Assembly: GCF_003382685.1 (NCBI RefSeq)
Contig: NZ_QLVG01000045.1
Span: 1-58,231 of the forward strand
DNA length: 58,231 bases
Reading direction: 5' to 3'
From: Halorussus litoreus
GTDB taxonomy: Archaea; Halobacteriota; Halobacteria; Halobacteriales; Haladaptataceae
Part shown: piece after piece, positions 24,618-33,443 of the stretch
How positions within the stretch are numbered: position 1 is the stretch's first letter
Layout: each line of letters opens with the position of its first letter
Program-made: the position numbers and the translations under genes
The notes under the pieces: model-generated
What the model was told of the DNA's origin: nothing
Database searches by the model: none
The model's input: the letters and a program-made list of their open reading frames with translations, nothing else

Positions 24618-25766
24618 CTACCACTCCGCGACGCTGCCGTCGGCGTGTCGCCAGACGGGATTGTGCCAGTTCACGTCGCCTGCGCGCTCGCGGACGACCG
24701 ACTCGTCGATGTCGATGCCGAGGCCCGGGCCGTCAGGGAGCGCGACGTAGCCGTCGTCGTACGCGAAGACCGAGGGGTCGGCGAGGTAGTCGAGAACGTC
24801 GCTGCCCTCGTTGTAGTGGATGCCGAGGCTCTGTTCCTGGATCAGGGCGTTCGGCGCGCAGCCGTCGACCTGCAGGCACGACGCGAGCGCGATGGGGCCG
24901 AGCGGGCAGTGTGGCGCGAGCGCCACGTCGGAGGCCTCGGCCATCGACGCGATCTTGTTTACCTCCGTGATACCCCCGGCGTGGCTCACGTCGGGCTGGA
25001 TTACGTCCACGGTCCCGTCGTCCAGCACCGATTTGAAGTCCCAGCGCGAGTACATCCGCTCGCCCGTGGCGATGGGGGTCGTCGTGTTGGCCGCGATCGC
25101 CGGGAGCGCGTCGTTGTGCTCGGGTAGCACCGGCTCCTCGACGAACATCGGTTCGTGGACTTCGAGCGCGCTCGCGAGTCGCTTTGCGGTCGGCTTGGCG
25201 ACGCGACCGTGGAAGTCCACGCCCACGTCGACCGACTCGCCGACGGCCTCGCGGACCGCGCCGAGGCGGTCGACCGCCGCACGAATCTCGTCGGGCGACT
25301 CGACGCGTTCGGTCTCCGCGGTGGCGTTCATCTTGAGCGCCGTAAACCCCGCTTCGACCTGCTCGCTGGCCGCCTCGGCCACGTCCGCAGGCCTGTCGCC
25401 GCCGATCCACTGGTAGACGCGCATTCGGTCGCGGACCGGACCGCCGAGGAGTTCGTAGACGGGTGCGCCGAACTGCTTACCCTTCAGGTCCCAGAGCGCC
25501 TGATCGATGCCCGCGATGGCCGACATCAGCACCGGGCCACCGCGGTAGAATCCGCCGCGGTACAGCGTCTGCCAGTGGTCCTCGATGGGAGTCGGGTCCT
25601 CCCCGAGCAGGTACTCCTCGACCAGTTCCTCGACCGCGGCGCGAACGGTTTGCGCCCGCCCTTCGACCACGGGCTCGCCCCACCCGACCGCGCCGTCGTC
25701 GGTTTCGAGGCGCAGGAACAGCCACCGCGGGGGCACCTCGAACAGCTCGTAGTCGGTCAGTCTCAT
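24618..25766 (-). CDS. Galactonate dehydratase-type enolase superfamily enzyme
   Basis: A 382-residue member of the mandelate racemase/enolase superfamily that dehydrates an aldonic acid to a 2-keto-3-deoxy acid. It closely follows the DgoD pattern. Metal ligands are in DFHGR, EEPV and GERM(Y)SRWDFK. ALKMN carries the Lys region, QPDVSHAGGITE the next strand, and APHCPLGPIALASCLQVD the catalytic-His strand. MRLTDYELFEVPPRWLFLRLETDDG is the usual haloarchaeal start (ATG at 25766). It would feed the Entner-Doudoroff-like route for galactose or gluconate; gluconate specificity cannot be excluded. It is the first gene of a two-gene operon. Confidence 0.9.
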   Translation of the reverse strand: MRLTDYELFEVPPRWLFLRLETDDGAVGWGEPVVEGRAQTVRAAVEELVEEYLLGEDPTPIEDHWQTLYRGGFYRGGPVLMSAIAGIDQALWDLKGKQFGAPVYELLGGPVRDRMRVYQWIGGDRPADVAEAASEQVEAGFTALKMNATAETERVESPDEIRAAVDRLGAVREAVGESVDVGVDFHGRVAKPTAKRLASALEVHEPMFVEEPVLPEHNDALPAIAANTTTPIATGERMYSRWDFKSVLDDGTVDVIQPDVSHAGGITEVNKIASMAEASDVALAPHCPLGPIALASCLQVDGCAPNALIQEQSLGIHYNEGSDVLDYLADPSVFAYDDGYVALPDGPGLGIDIDESVVRERAGDVNWHNPVWRHADGSVAEW

Positions 25767-25871
25767 GCGGGCCGCTACGCGCCCTGCCGCCAAAACGTCG
25801 GGGGTGCGCGCGTTTCTGCGAAGCGACGTTTCGGCGGGTTCAGCTTTCCCGCGATCGAACGAAAGGGGTAC

Positions 25872-25881
25872 AATTAAAAAC
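25872..25881 (+). promoter_or_regulatory. TATA box for the HTH protein gene
   Basis: AATTAAAAAC, roughly 24-33 bases before the ATG at 25905; leaderless spacing. Confidence 0.55.
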
Positions 25882-25904
25882 CAGAAATATGAAAATTCGT
25901 CACG

Positions 25905-26330
25905 ATGGACAAGCTCGACGGCGTCACGCTGGCGGCCCTGCGGGAGCAACTCGACGCGGCCGAGAGTCCGAAGGCGACCAAGCGGCTCATGATCGCCATC
26001 GCGTACAAGGACGGCGTCCCGGTGTCGACGCTCTCGGAACGGTACGGCGTTCCCGAGTCGACGCTGTACTACTGGCTCGACCGCATCGACGACAAGCCCA
26101 TCGCAGAAGCGGTGGAGGACGACGACCGGCCGGGCAGACCGGCCGAACTCGGCGAACGTGACCGCCAGGAACTGTTCGACGCGCTCTCGAAACCGCCGGA
26201 GGAACACGGCGTCGACGGCTCGTCGTGGACTCCCGACGCGGTCCGGGAGTTCATCGAGCGCGAGTTCGGCGTCTCCTACTCGCTGGGCCACGTCCGGCGG
26301 CTCCTCCGGGAGTCCGACGCGCCGCTCTGA
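25905..26330 (+). CDS. Stand-alone IS630-type HTH protein
   Basis: A 141-residue protein equal to the DNA-binding N-terminal part of IS630/Tc1-mariner transposases. The first HTH is about 20-62 (AIAYKDGVPVSTLSERYGVPESTLYYWLDRI), followed by a Pro/Arg linker (DDDRPGRPAELGERDRQEL) and a second winged HTH (WTPDAVREFIEREFGVSYSLGHVRRLLRESD). No DDE catalytic domain follows; the stop at 26328 is followed by unrelated sequence and a hairpin. The frame is clean, and the gene has its own TATA box, so it looks like a retained regulatory protein rather than a broken element. Similar single-ORF proteins occur in many haloarchaea. Confidence 0.85.
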   Translation: MDKLDGVTLAALREQLDAAESPKATKRLMIAIAYKDGVPVSTLSERYGVPESTLYYWLDRIDDKPIAEAVEDDDRPGRPAELGERDRQELFDALSKPPEEHGVDGSSWTPDAVREFIEREFGVSYSLGHVRRLLRESDAPL

Positions 26331-26352
26331 CCTCGTTTTCGGCCTCGGCTGC

Positions 26353-26390
26353 GCGCGTTCGGCGCGGTCGGTCGACCGCGCCGCACGCGC
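26353..26390. terminator. GC-rich hairpin after the HTH gene
   Basis: An 11-base perfect stem (26360-26370 with 26373-26383) extended by six more pairs after one mismatch, loop GT. It lies between two convergent genes. It lacks a T tract, so termination is only inferred. Confidence 0.5.
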
Positions 26391-26440
26391 ACAGCCCACT
26401 CCGCAGGGTCCGCACAGCCGACTTTGCAGGACCCATCAAC

Positions 26441-28027
26441 TTAGCGCCGGACCGCGAGCAGTGCCACTCCGAGCACGAGAAGCGCGATCAGCGCCGCACC
26501 GACACCGAATCCGGGGACCGCTCCGGGTGCGTCGCTGGCGGTCGGCGTCTCGCCCTGCATGGCTTCGGCGGTGGTGTCACCGCTGCTGGTCGTCCGGTCG
26601 GTAGCGGGTGCTTCAGAGGTTTCACCGTCCACCGTGGCGGTCTCTCCCGTCGTTTCTGCTCCCGTGGTCCCTCCCCCGCCCGCTCCGTCCGTTCCGTCGC
26701 CGATTCTGAGCAGCCAGCCGTCACCGTCACCGTCGTCGCTGCCCATCGTCGTCTTGCCCGCGAGCAGGTAGCCGCCACCGTGGGCGCGGATGGCGGGCCA
26801 CGGCTTGTCCCACGCGGCCGTGCCGTAGTAGCTCTCCCACCGGGTTTCGCCGCTCTCGTCGGTCGCCAGCACGTAGCCGTCCGCGCTCCCGTGGGGCCCC
26901 TGATTCGAGCTCCCCGTGAACAGGAAGCCGTCGTCGGTCCGCATCGCCGAGTCGAGCCACTGGGTCCCCTCGCCGCCGGGCGAGCGCTCCCACTCGACCT
27001 CGCCCTCGGGGCCGAACTTCACCAGCCAGCCGTCGCGCGGCCCCTCGCTGTCACTCTCGGTTTCGCCTGCGAGCACGAAGCCGTCGTCCTCGGGGCTCGC
27101 TCCTTCGGTCGTCGAGGAAACCGATGCCGCCGCCCACACGTCGTCCCTGCCCGGGCCGCCCACGGTGGTCGCCCACTCGGTCTCGCCCTCGGCGTCGACG
27201 TTCAACGCCCAGCCGTCGTCGCTGTCGCCGACGGCCTTCCCGGCGAGGTAGTAGCCCGAGTCCGTCGGCACGATAGCTCGGAGGCGGCCGTCGCCGTAGT
27301 CATCGGGCGTCGAAACTGTGGTCCGCCACGCCTCCTCGTGGTCTCCGTCGAGCTTTAGGAGCCAGCCGGGGTTACCGTCGCTGCCGTAGGTCATCCCGGC
27401 GAGGAGGTAGCCAGCGTCGCTCGGCGTTCCGGACTCGTTCGAGACGGGGTCGCCGCTTTCGCCAACACCGCCATCGTCACGGGCCAGCGCGTAGAATGCT
27501 CCAGCACCGACGGTGCGCTCACGGACGACCTCACCGTCGAAGCCGATCTCGACGACCCAGCCGTTCTGCCCCCCGTCTTCGTCGGACCGGCCCGCGAGCA
27601 GGTAGCCGTCGTCGGTCTCGGCCACGCCCCAGAAGCGGTCGGTGCCCGAGTCGCCGAGCGTCTTGGACCACTGCTCGTTGCCCTCGCCGTCGATCTTGAC
27701 CAGCCAGCCGTCGTCGTTGCCGTCGCGCTCGGTCCAGCCGACGGCGAGGTACCCGCCGTCCGGCGTCCGCACGAGGTCGGCGAAGGTGTCGTCGCCGTCG
27801 CCACCGTCGGTTTCCTGCCACTGCTCGGGGAGTTCCGGCGGCGTTCGGTCCGTCACTGCGAGGGTTCCGGTTGCGGGGGTTTCGATTGGAGGTGTTTCGA
27901 CTGGAGGAGCTTCGGCTGCGGGATCGTCGGTGGCGCTCGCGGGGACGAGTGCCCCGAGGCTCGCGAACACGACCAGCGTCGCAAGTGAGACAGCCAGCAC
28001 CGCCAGCGCCGCGGTTCGTTTCTCCAT
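26441..28027 (-). CDS. Secreted beta-propeller surface protein with PGF-CTERM anchor
   Basis: A 528-residue cell-surface protein. Residues 1-32 are a Sec-type signal (AALAVLAVSLATLVVFASLGALVPASA). Residues about 75-430 contain seven or so propeller repeats of the type DGGYLAVGWTERDGNDDGWLVKIDGEGNEQWSKTLG, each with a GG(Y/F)LLAG strand and a DGW(L/V) strand. A Thr/Glu/Gly-rich stalk (about 440-495), probably glycosylated, leads to the tripartite tail PGFGVGAALIALLVLGVALLAVRR. There, archaeosortase A is expected to cut and replace the helix with a lipid. Ligand or enzymatic role is unknown. It stands alone on the minus strand. Confidence 0.9.
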   Translation of the reverse strand: MEKRTAALAVLAVSLATLVVFASLGALVPASATDDPAAEAPPVETPPIETPATGTLAVTDRTPPELPEQWQETDGGDGDDTFADLVRTPDGGYLAVGWTERDGNDDGWLVKIDGEGNEQWSKTLGDSGTDRFWGVAETDDGYLLAGRSDEDGGQNGWVVEIGFDGEVVRERTVGAGAFYALARDDGGVGESGDPVSNESGTPSDAGYLLAGMTYGSDGNPGWLLKLDGDHEEAWRTTVSTPDDYGDGRLRAIVPTDSGYYLAGKAVGDSDDGWALNVDAEGETEWATTVGGPGRDDVWAAASVSSTTEGASPEDDGFVLAGETESDSEGPRDGWLVKFGPEGEVEWERSPGGEGTQWLDSAMRTDDGFLFTGSSNQGPHGSADGYVLATDESGETRWESYYGTAAWDKPWPAIRAHGGGYLLAGKTTMGSDDGDGDGWLLRIGDGTDGAGGGGTTGAETTGETATVDGETSEAPATDRTTSSGDTTAEAMQGETPTASDAPGAVPGFGVGAALIALLVLGVALLAVRR

Positions 28028-28195
28028 GCGCGTGTCTCGGCGGGCCCGTCGGTTTGTTATGGGGCGTCTGGGCGCAGAGTAGGCGCGGGCTGACTGTCGA
28101 CACTTCGGGGGCTGTAACCGACTTTCTCTTCCCTTCTTTTTCCGAGTGCCGTCGCTGTCACTGTGAGCATCGGCTCTGTTCGGGTCCCGGACGAG

Positions 28196-28687
28196 TCACC
28201 GGTCCGGGCAGTAGTCGCTCGAGAAGTCCTTCGGATCGGTGACCTCCTGAAGGTGCATCTCGAACGACTTCTCCGCGTCGGGTCCTACGGTCCGATTCGG
28301 ACCCCACCCGTTCTCGAGGTCGATGTCGGCGTACGCGCAGCCGTCCCAGCTGAAGTCGTCCGGGGGCAGCCGACGTTCGAGGGTCGCGCCGCCGTCCGTT
28401 TCTTCGAGCCGGATGCGGTATCGAGCGTCCTCGACGGACCATCCCGGCGTGAACGAAGCTACCGATCCCGGCTCTTGTAGCGGCGCGAGCGACACTCGCT
28501 CTTCGAGGACGCGCTCGTCCTCGCGGAACAGCTGTAGGTGAATTGTCGTCTGATAGTTGGTCCAGTTGTGGAGGCGGATCCCCGTCAGGGCCATCGAAGG
28601 GTTGTCGAACACCTGCCCGAGGCAACCGCCGGTCGTCGTCGCCAGTCCAACGAGTACTGCTCGTCTGGAGGGAACGTTGTCTGTCAT
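28196..28687 (-). CDS. Tat-type lipoprotein of unknown function (163 aa)
   Basis: The N-terminus MTDNVPSRRAVLVGLATTTGGCLG has the twin-arginine and the lipobox GGC, so the mature protein is probably lipid-anchored at Cys22 outside the cell. The rest is a strand-rich domain (ALTGIRLHNWTNYQTTIHLQLFREDERVLEERVSL, then VEDARYRIRLEE), reminiscent of small immunoglobulin-like haloarchaeal lipoproteins. Function is unknown. A TATA-like ACATATAACC lies on the minus strand near 28699-28708. It is divergent from the aldehyde dehydrogenase remnant. Confidence 0.82.
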   Translation of the reverse strand: MTDNVPSRRAVLVGLATTTGGCLGQVFDNPSMALTGIRLHNWTNYQTTIHLQLFREDERVLEERVSLAPLQEPGSVASFTPGWSVEDARYRIRLEETDGGATLERRLPPDDFSWDGCAYADIDLENGWGPNRTVGPDAEKSFEMHLQEVTDPKDFSSDYCPDR

Positions 28688-28911
28688 CCGTGGGGAACTG
28701 GTTATATGTTATGATTACTACCTGTGTCTCGTGAACACGGTTCGTCGCTACTGGTTACGATTCTTCTGTATACTCCTAGTTATATTTATGCTAATTAGTT
28801 TTGTCGACACTCGCTGGAATGGAGAGCCCTCGCCGTCCACGGCTGTGAAGACACAGTCCGCTTCCTTCCAGCCCGAAGCTACAACGGACTTCCCGGCGTT
28901 TCCGTGACGCT

Positions 28912-29270
28912 ATGGACCGAACGAACCCCGCGACCGGAGAGGACCTCGAACCGATCTCCGACGACTCCGAAGAAGAGGTCGCCGCCGCGCTCGACAGGGC
29001 GACAGAGACGTTCACCTCGGTCTCGGCGCGTCGGTCTGGACCGAGGATCTCGACCGGGGCGAGCGACTCGCCCACCGCATCGAAGCCGGGATGACGTTCG
29101 TGAACGAACTCGTGAAGTCCGACCCGCGGCTCCCGTTCGGTGGCGTGAAGGACTCGGGCTACGGTCGCGAACTCGCCGAGGACGGCATCGAGGAGTTCGT
29201 GAACAAGAAGACGATCTGGGTCCAAGAGCCCGATGGAGGCGAGGACGACGTGGACCTGAGCGTCGAGTAG
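28912..29270 (+). pseudogene. Aldehyde dehydrogenase remnant with the middle deleted
   Basis: The frame from ATG 28912 begins like an aldehyde dehydrogenase ([34 protein letters not shown]). Near 29015-29030 it passes, with a frame change, directly to the extreme C-terminus: [31 protein letters not shown], then [31 protein letters not shown], to the TAG at 29268. About 390 residues, including the catalytic Glu and Cys, are missing. It cannot be an active enzyme. The upstream gap (28688-28911) is AT-rich and holds no other gene. Confidence 0.88.
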
Positions 29271-29345
29271 AACTGCTCGAACATCTGTTTCACGCTCTCT
29301 TCGACGGTTTCTGGTCCACCAGTTTCGACAGCTGTCCGTCAGCTC

Positions 29346-29566
29346 CTGGCGCGTGCTGGCGCGAGTTCATCTCGCGCCAAATCGCGCGAGGGACGAGCAT
29401 GGCGAGGCCCAGTGCGCCTCGCGTGCCGTGCGGGCGACTCGTGGGTCGCCCGCAGACATCGCAGCGAAGCGAGAAGCGCAGGAGGCTGGGGAGGGCTGAG
29501 GCCCGCGGTCGCGGTGCTGTGGAGTCGCGGTCTCTCCGATGCCTCGGCAGTAGCTAGCTTCGTCGA
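29346..29566 (+). repeat. Dispersed intergenic repeat, copy C
   Basis: The longest copy. Hairpin 1 has arms 29357-29365 and 29371-29379 (TGGCGCGAG, loop TTCAT). GCGCGAGGGACGAGCAT follows, then an inserted segment with another perfect 9-base hairpin (29430-29438 with 29445-29453), then GCGAGAAGCGCAGGAGGCTG and the end CTCGGCAGTAGCTAGCTTCG. It occupies most of the gap between the aldehyde dehydrogenase remnant and the halocyanin gene (29271-29734). No gene is seen there. Confidence 0.9.
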
Positions 29567-29734
29567 CTTTTCGATGGAACGTATCACGGTCGATAAAGTC
29601 TCCACAACGACGCAGACTATCGCTTGAGCAAATGAGAACCGCGAGCGCACAGCAACCCACCCGCACAGCCACTGCTCCGAAACAACGGAATCACTCACCG
29701 AAACCACGAAAAAACACGAGAGTACGATTTCCGC

Positions 29735-30847
29735 CTACGCCTCGCGTTGCTTCGACCGCTGGTCCGCGATCGGAAGCCCGAGCAGCCCCGCCACGAGCGC
29801 GCCGGCGAAGCCGAGCGTGAGCCAGTCGGTCGTACTCCGGCCGCCCGAAGCCGACGCCGCAGCGACCGGAGCATCGCTCGCTGCCTCACTGCCGACCACG
29901 ACCGCGCCCTTCATGCCCATCGTCTCGTGGGGCGTACAGACGTACTTGGCGACGCCTTCCTCCTCGAACGTCTGCTCGAAGGTGTGGCCCGCCTCGCCGA
30001 CCATCTCGCTCTCGAACGACCCGCCCTGCGCCGAGACGTTGTGATTGCCGCCCTGTCCGGTCCACTCCCAGACGACCGTCGTACCGGGGTCGACTCGCAC
30101 CGCGGCGGGGCCGAAGGCGAAGTTGCCATCGTTCCCGCTCGCGCCCACGGAGACCGTGACCTCGGACTCGCCGGTGTGGTCGACCACGCCGTCGTAGTTG
30201 CTCACGCCCTCGAACCACGATTCGAGGTTTGCGTCGCCGCCCGCGCCGCCGGAACTGCCTGAACCATCACCGGCACCCGACCCATCGCCGTCGGTGGTCT
30301 CGGACGACCCGCTATCCGTGCTCTCGGTGGTTCCGGACCCGCTCGACCCCGAGGAGTCGGAGGCATCGGTGGCCGCGTCGTCGCCGACGACGATTGCGCC
30401 TTTCATCCCCATCGTCGCGTGGGGCGTGCAGACGTACTTCGTGACGCCCTCATTCTCGAACGTCTGCTCGAAGGTGTGGCCCGCCTCGCCGACCATCTCG
30501 CTCTCGAACGAGCCGTCGTCGGCCGAGACGTTGTGCATGCTTCCCTGCCCTGTCCACTCCCAGATCACCGTGGTTCCGGGATCGATTCGCACCGCGGCGG
30601 GGCCGAAGGCGAAGTTGCCGCCGTTCCCCTGCGCGCCGACCTCGACCGTGACCTCGGATTCGCCTCGGCGGTCGACCACGCCGTCGTAGTTGCCGACGCC
30701 GTCGAACCAGCCGCCGAACGGCGACTGGGCCGCCGCGGGCACGCTCGCGCCTGCGCCCACGGCCGCGACGCCGGCGAGTCCGGCCGTACCCTTCAGGAAC
30801 GTTCGCCGCGCGATAGCACCGTCGGAACGGGAGCTGTGGGTGTTCAT
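29735..30847 (-). CDS. Two-domain halocyanin (type 1 copper protein)
   Basis: A 370-residue membrane-anchored blue copper protein for electron transfer outside the cell membrane. The Tat signal is RRTFLKGTAGLAGVAAVGAGASVPAAA. Two nearly identical cupredoxin domains (about 45-155 and 210-320) follow, each ending in a copper site: His in M(H)NVSA or N(H)NVSA, then CTPHATMGMKG or CTPHETMGMKG, giving Cys, His and Met ligands. A Ser/Gly/Asp/Thr linker joins them. The protein ends with a C-terminal helix (TLGFAGALVAGLLGLPIA) and RSKQREA. TATA box GTTTATAAC at about 30871-30879 (minus) fits the ATG at 30847. The high identity of the domains suggests recent duplication or conversion. Confidence 0.95.
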   Translation of the reverse strand: MNTHSSRSDGAIARRTFLKGTAGLAGVAAVGAGASVPAAAQSPFGGWFDGVGNYDGVVDRRGESEVTVEVGAQGNGGNFAFGPAAVRIDPGTTVIWEWTGQGSMHNVSADDGSFESEMVGEAGHTFEQTFENEGVTKYVCTPHATMGMKGAIVVGDDAATDASDSSGSSGSGTTESTDSGSSETTDGDGSGAGDGSGSSGGAGGDANLESWFEGVSNYDGVVDHTGESEVTVSVGASGNDGNFAFGPAAVRVDPGTTVVWEWTGQGGNHNVSAQGGSFESEMVGEAGHTFEQTFEEEGVAKYVCTPHETMGMKGAVVVGSEAASDAPVAAASASGGRSTTDWLTLGFAGALVAGLLGLPIADQRSKQREA

Positions 30848-30974
30848 CGGTATCTGGACGTTCCCGTCGATGGGGGTTATAAACCCCCTCCCGTTCCCGA
30901 GCCGTGGAATTCGCTCGAACGTGTTCGGCCCGGCGTATATACCCGCTCGGCTTCGCTCCGGTTTGGCGTCCGGA

Positions 30975-31154
30975 TCAGCCCAGTTGCATCTCGACTCCCG
31001 ACATCTCGCCGCTCGGAACCGCCCCGTCCAGCGCGTCCGCGAGGTCGTCCCAGCTTTCGGGCCGGTACGCCTCGGTCTCCTCGCCGGGGATGCCGAAGAC
31101 GTACTCGACGCCCTCGGCTTCGAGCTCTGCGACGAGGACTTCGGCGGTGTTCAT
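30975..31154 (-). pseudogene. Thiamine-diphosphate enzyme remnant (acetolactate synthase-like), middle deleted
   Basis: The minus strand reads MNTAEVLVAELEAEGVEYVFGIPGEE, the conserved N-terminus of the acetolactate synthase/pyruvate oxidase family including the cofactor-activating Glu. It then goes directly to ESWDDLADALDGAVPSGEMSGVEMQLG, which looks like the C-terminus of the same family. About 450 residues are absent, and the frame remains open across the junction. A functional 59-residue peptide is unlikely. Confidence 0.82.
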
Positions 31155-31265
31155 GCCCCCGGTGTACGTCTCTTCGGCCAATGGTCCACTTGCCGAATCG
31201 AGCGATGTGGACTCCACCCGGACGCGAACCCATTACTGATTAGCCCGGCGTGCGACCGTGTCACC

Positions 31266-32612
31266 ATGAACGAGGGCGCGAATCTGGTCGGCCGAGCTGT
31301 CGACCGGGAGCGACTACGGGCCGACCTCGAACGAAACGCCGAGTTTGGGGCTATCAAGGCGGAAGAAGGCCGCGGGCGCACGGTCCTCGTCGGCACCGAG
31401 GCCAACCGGAGGGCCCGCGAGTACCTCGTCGAGCGCATGGAAGACGCCGGACTCGACGTGCGAATCGACGCCGTGGGCAACCTCGCGGGCCGGTGGACGC
31501 CTGACTCGCCAGCCGACGCCGACTCGCGCTCCGACACTGTCTCGCGCTCCGACATTGGCCCGGCTCCCGTGGCGGCCGGGAGCCACCTCGACTCCGTGCC
31601 GGAGGGCGGCATCTTCGACGGCCCGCTGGGGGTGTACGCCGCGCTGGAGGCCGTTCGAGCGATGCAGGACGCTGGCGTCCAGCCCGCTCGTCCGGTCGAC
31701 GTCGTCTCGTTCACCGAGGAGGAGGGCCAGCGGTTCGCGTCAGGGCTGCTCGGCTCGTCGGTCGCCGCGGGCGAGCGCACGGTCGGGGAAGCGCTCGAAC
31801 TCGCGGCCGACGACGGCGAGGGCGGGACCCTCACGCTCGAATCCGCGCTGGACGCCATCGGCTTCCGTGGCGAGGGGCGACTCGACGCCAGCCAATGGGA
31901 CGCGTGGCTCGAACTCCACGTCGAGCAGAGCGAGCGACTGGAGGCGGCGGGCGTTCCGGTCGGCGTCGTCACCGCGATCACGGGCATCACTCACTGCGAG
32001 GCGGTCGTCCGCGGCGAGGCCGACCACGCCGGCGCGACGCCGATGGGCGACCGGACCGACGCGCTCGCGGCGGCCAGCGAGTTCGTCCTCGACGTGGAGC
32101 GGGCCGCCCGCGAGGTGGTCGCCGCCGAGAGCGACACCGCGGTCGGAACCGTGGGGAGCCTCGACGTGCGCCCGAACGCGACCAACGTCGTCCCCGGCGC
32201 GGTCGAGTTGGAGGTCGACGTGCGGGACGTCGACCGCGACGCGATGGCGGAGATCGTCTCGCGCGCTCGCCGAAGTCTCGCGCGACTCGAACGCGAACGC
32301 GGGGTCGCGACCGAGTTCGCCCGGCCGTTCGACCTCGCGCCCACGCCCATGAACGACCGCGTGCGCGGGGCCGCCCACCGCGCGGGCGAGGCGGCAGGCA
32401 TCGAGACGCTCGATCTCCACTCGGGCGCGGCCCACGACACGATGCACCTCGCAGATGTCACCGACGCCGGACTCCTGTTCGCGCCCTCGCGAGACGGCAT
32501 CTCGCACAACCCCCGAGAGTGGACCGACTGGGACGACTGCGCGACCGCGACGCGAGTGCTTGCGGGGGCGCTTGCGGACCTCGCAGGGGCCGGGGAGACG
32601 CCGAACAGTTAA
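31266..32612 (+). CDS. M20-family amidohydrolase (N-carbamoyl amino acid hydrolase/allantoate amidohydrolase type)
   Basis: A 448-residue zinc-dependent amidase that would hydrolyse an N-carbamoyl or ureido compound. Motifs in order are AGSHLDSVPEGGIFDGPLG (metal Asp), SFTEEEGQRFASGLLGS (catalytic and metal Glu), WLELHVEQSERLE (metal His/Glu), the lid domain with VRGEADHAGATPMGDRTDAL and the C-terminal HSGAAHDTMHLADV (last metal His). This is the HyuC/AllC pattern. ATG at 31266 (MNEGANLVGRAVDRERL) begins the family N-terminus; the frame upstream is not conserved. The O-methyltransferase gene follows after 25 bases, so they are probably one operon. Confidence 0.92.
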   Translation: MNEGANLVGRAVDRERLRADLERNAEFGAIKAEEGRGRTVLVGTEANRRAREYLVERMEDAGLDVRIDAVGNLAGRWTPDSPADADSRSDTVSRSDIGPAPVAAGSHLDSVPEGGIFDGPLGVYAALEAVRAMQDAGVQPARPVDVVSFTEEEGQRFASGLLGSSVAAGERTVGEALELAADDGEGGTLTLESALDAIGFRGEGRLDASQWDAWLELHVEQSERLEAAGVPVGVVTAITGITHCEAVVRGEADHAGATPMGDRTDALAAASEFVLDVERAAREVVAAESDTAVGTVGSLDVRPNATNVVPGAVELEVDVRDVDRDAMAEIVSRARRSLARLERERGVATEFARPFDLAPTPMNDRVRGAAHRAGEAAGIETLDLHSGAAHDTMHLADVTDAGLLFAPSRDGISHNPREWTDWDDCATATRVLAGALADLAGAGETPNS

Positions 32613-32637
32613 CTTTTCGTCCCGCGATGACCCCGGC

Positions 32638-33312
32638 ATGGAGCTACTGCCGGAGCAGACCGAGCGGTTCGTCCGCGCGATGGCACCCGACCGCGACGAG
32701 GTGCTCCGCGAGATGGAGGTCCACGGCGAGGAGATCGGCTTCCCGACGGTGGGGCCCGAGGTGGGGGCGTTCCTCGGGCTCGCGGCCGAGATGGTCGACG
32801 CCGAGCGCGTGTTCGAGTTCGGGTCGGGTTTCGGCTACTCGGCGTACTGGTTCGCCGAGGCACTGCCCGCCGACGGGGAGATCGTGCTGACCGAACACGA
32901 CCCCGAAGAACTCGACCAGGCCCGCGAGTTCCTCGACCGCGGGGGCTACGCCGACCGAGCCACGTTCGAGGACGGCGACGCGCTCGAAACCATCGAGCGC
33001 TACGACGGCCCCTTCGACGTGGTGTTGATCGACTGTCACAAAGACGGCTATCCGGACGCGCTCGACGCGGTCGCCGACAAGGTCGCGGAGGGCGGCATCG
33101 TCGTCGCGGACAACGCCATGGAGAGCGGGATTCAGGACTTCCGGGCCATCCTCGAAATCGTCGAGGGTGGTGACCCTGACGCGGACGGACTCGCGGCCGA
33201 CGACCAGACGCTCGGCATCGCGGAGTACCTGCTGGCGGTGCGCGACGACCCCGACTTCCGAACCGCGGCGATCCCGCTCGGTGAAGGAATCGCGGTGAGT
33301 TGTCGGACGTAG
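32638..33312 (+). CDS. O-methyltransferase (catechol O-methyltransferase-like)
   Basis: A 224-residue class I methyltransferase of the Pfam Methyltransf_3 type. FEFGSGFGYSAYWFAEALP is motif I, LTEHDPEEL the acidic strand binding the ribose, and VVLIDCHKDGYPDAL the metal- or substrate-binding region, followed by GGIVVADNAMESG with the conserved Asp-Asn. The divalent-metal-dependent methylation of a hydroxyl is inferred from the family; the substrate is unknown. It follows the amidohydrolase after 25 bases. Confidence 0.9.
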   Translation: MELLPEQTERFVRAMAPDRDEVLREMEVHGEEIGFPTVGPEVGAFLGLAAEMVDAERVFEFGSGFGYSAYWFAEALPADGEIVLTEHDPEELDQAREFLDRGGYADRATFEDGDALETIERYDGPFDVVLIDCHKDGYPDALDAVADKVAEGGIVVADNAMESGIQDFRAILEIVEGGDPDADGLAADDQTLGIAEYLLAVRDDPDFRTAAIPLGEGIAVSCRT

Positions 33313-33443
33313 TCGGACGCAACAGGGTCCGGTCGTCCCTCTCTTTCGCACTGCCGAGAACCGCCTGTAACTCGAATTCTCATTACAACTCGGCAGCGTT
33401 AAATTGTCCAACGTTAACGTAGCCCGTCACCGTCAGTGAACCT

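Noticed and set aside
29271..29734. tRNA or small RNA gene in the gap with strong hairpins
   Set aside because: The hairpins belong to repeat copy C and do not form a cloverleaf; no anticodon arm or T-loop GTTCRA box in the right place was found.
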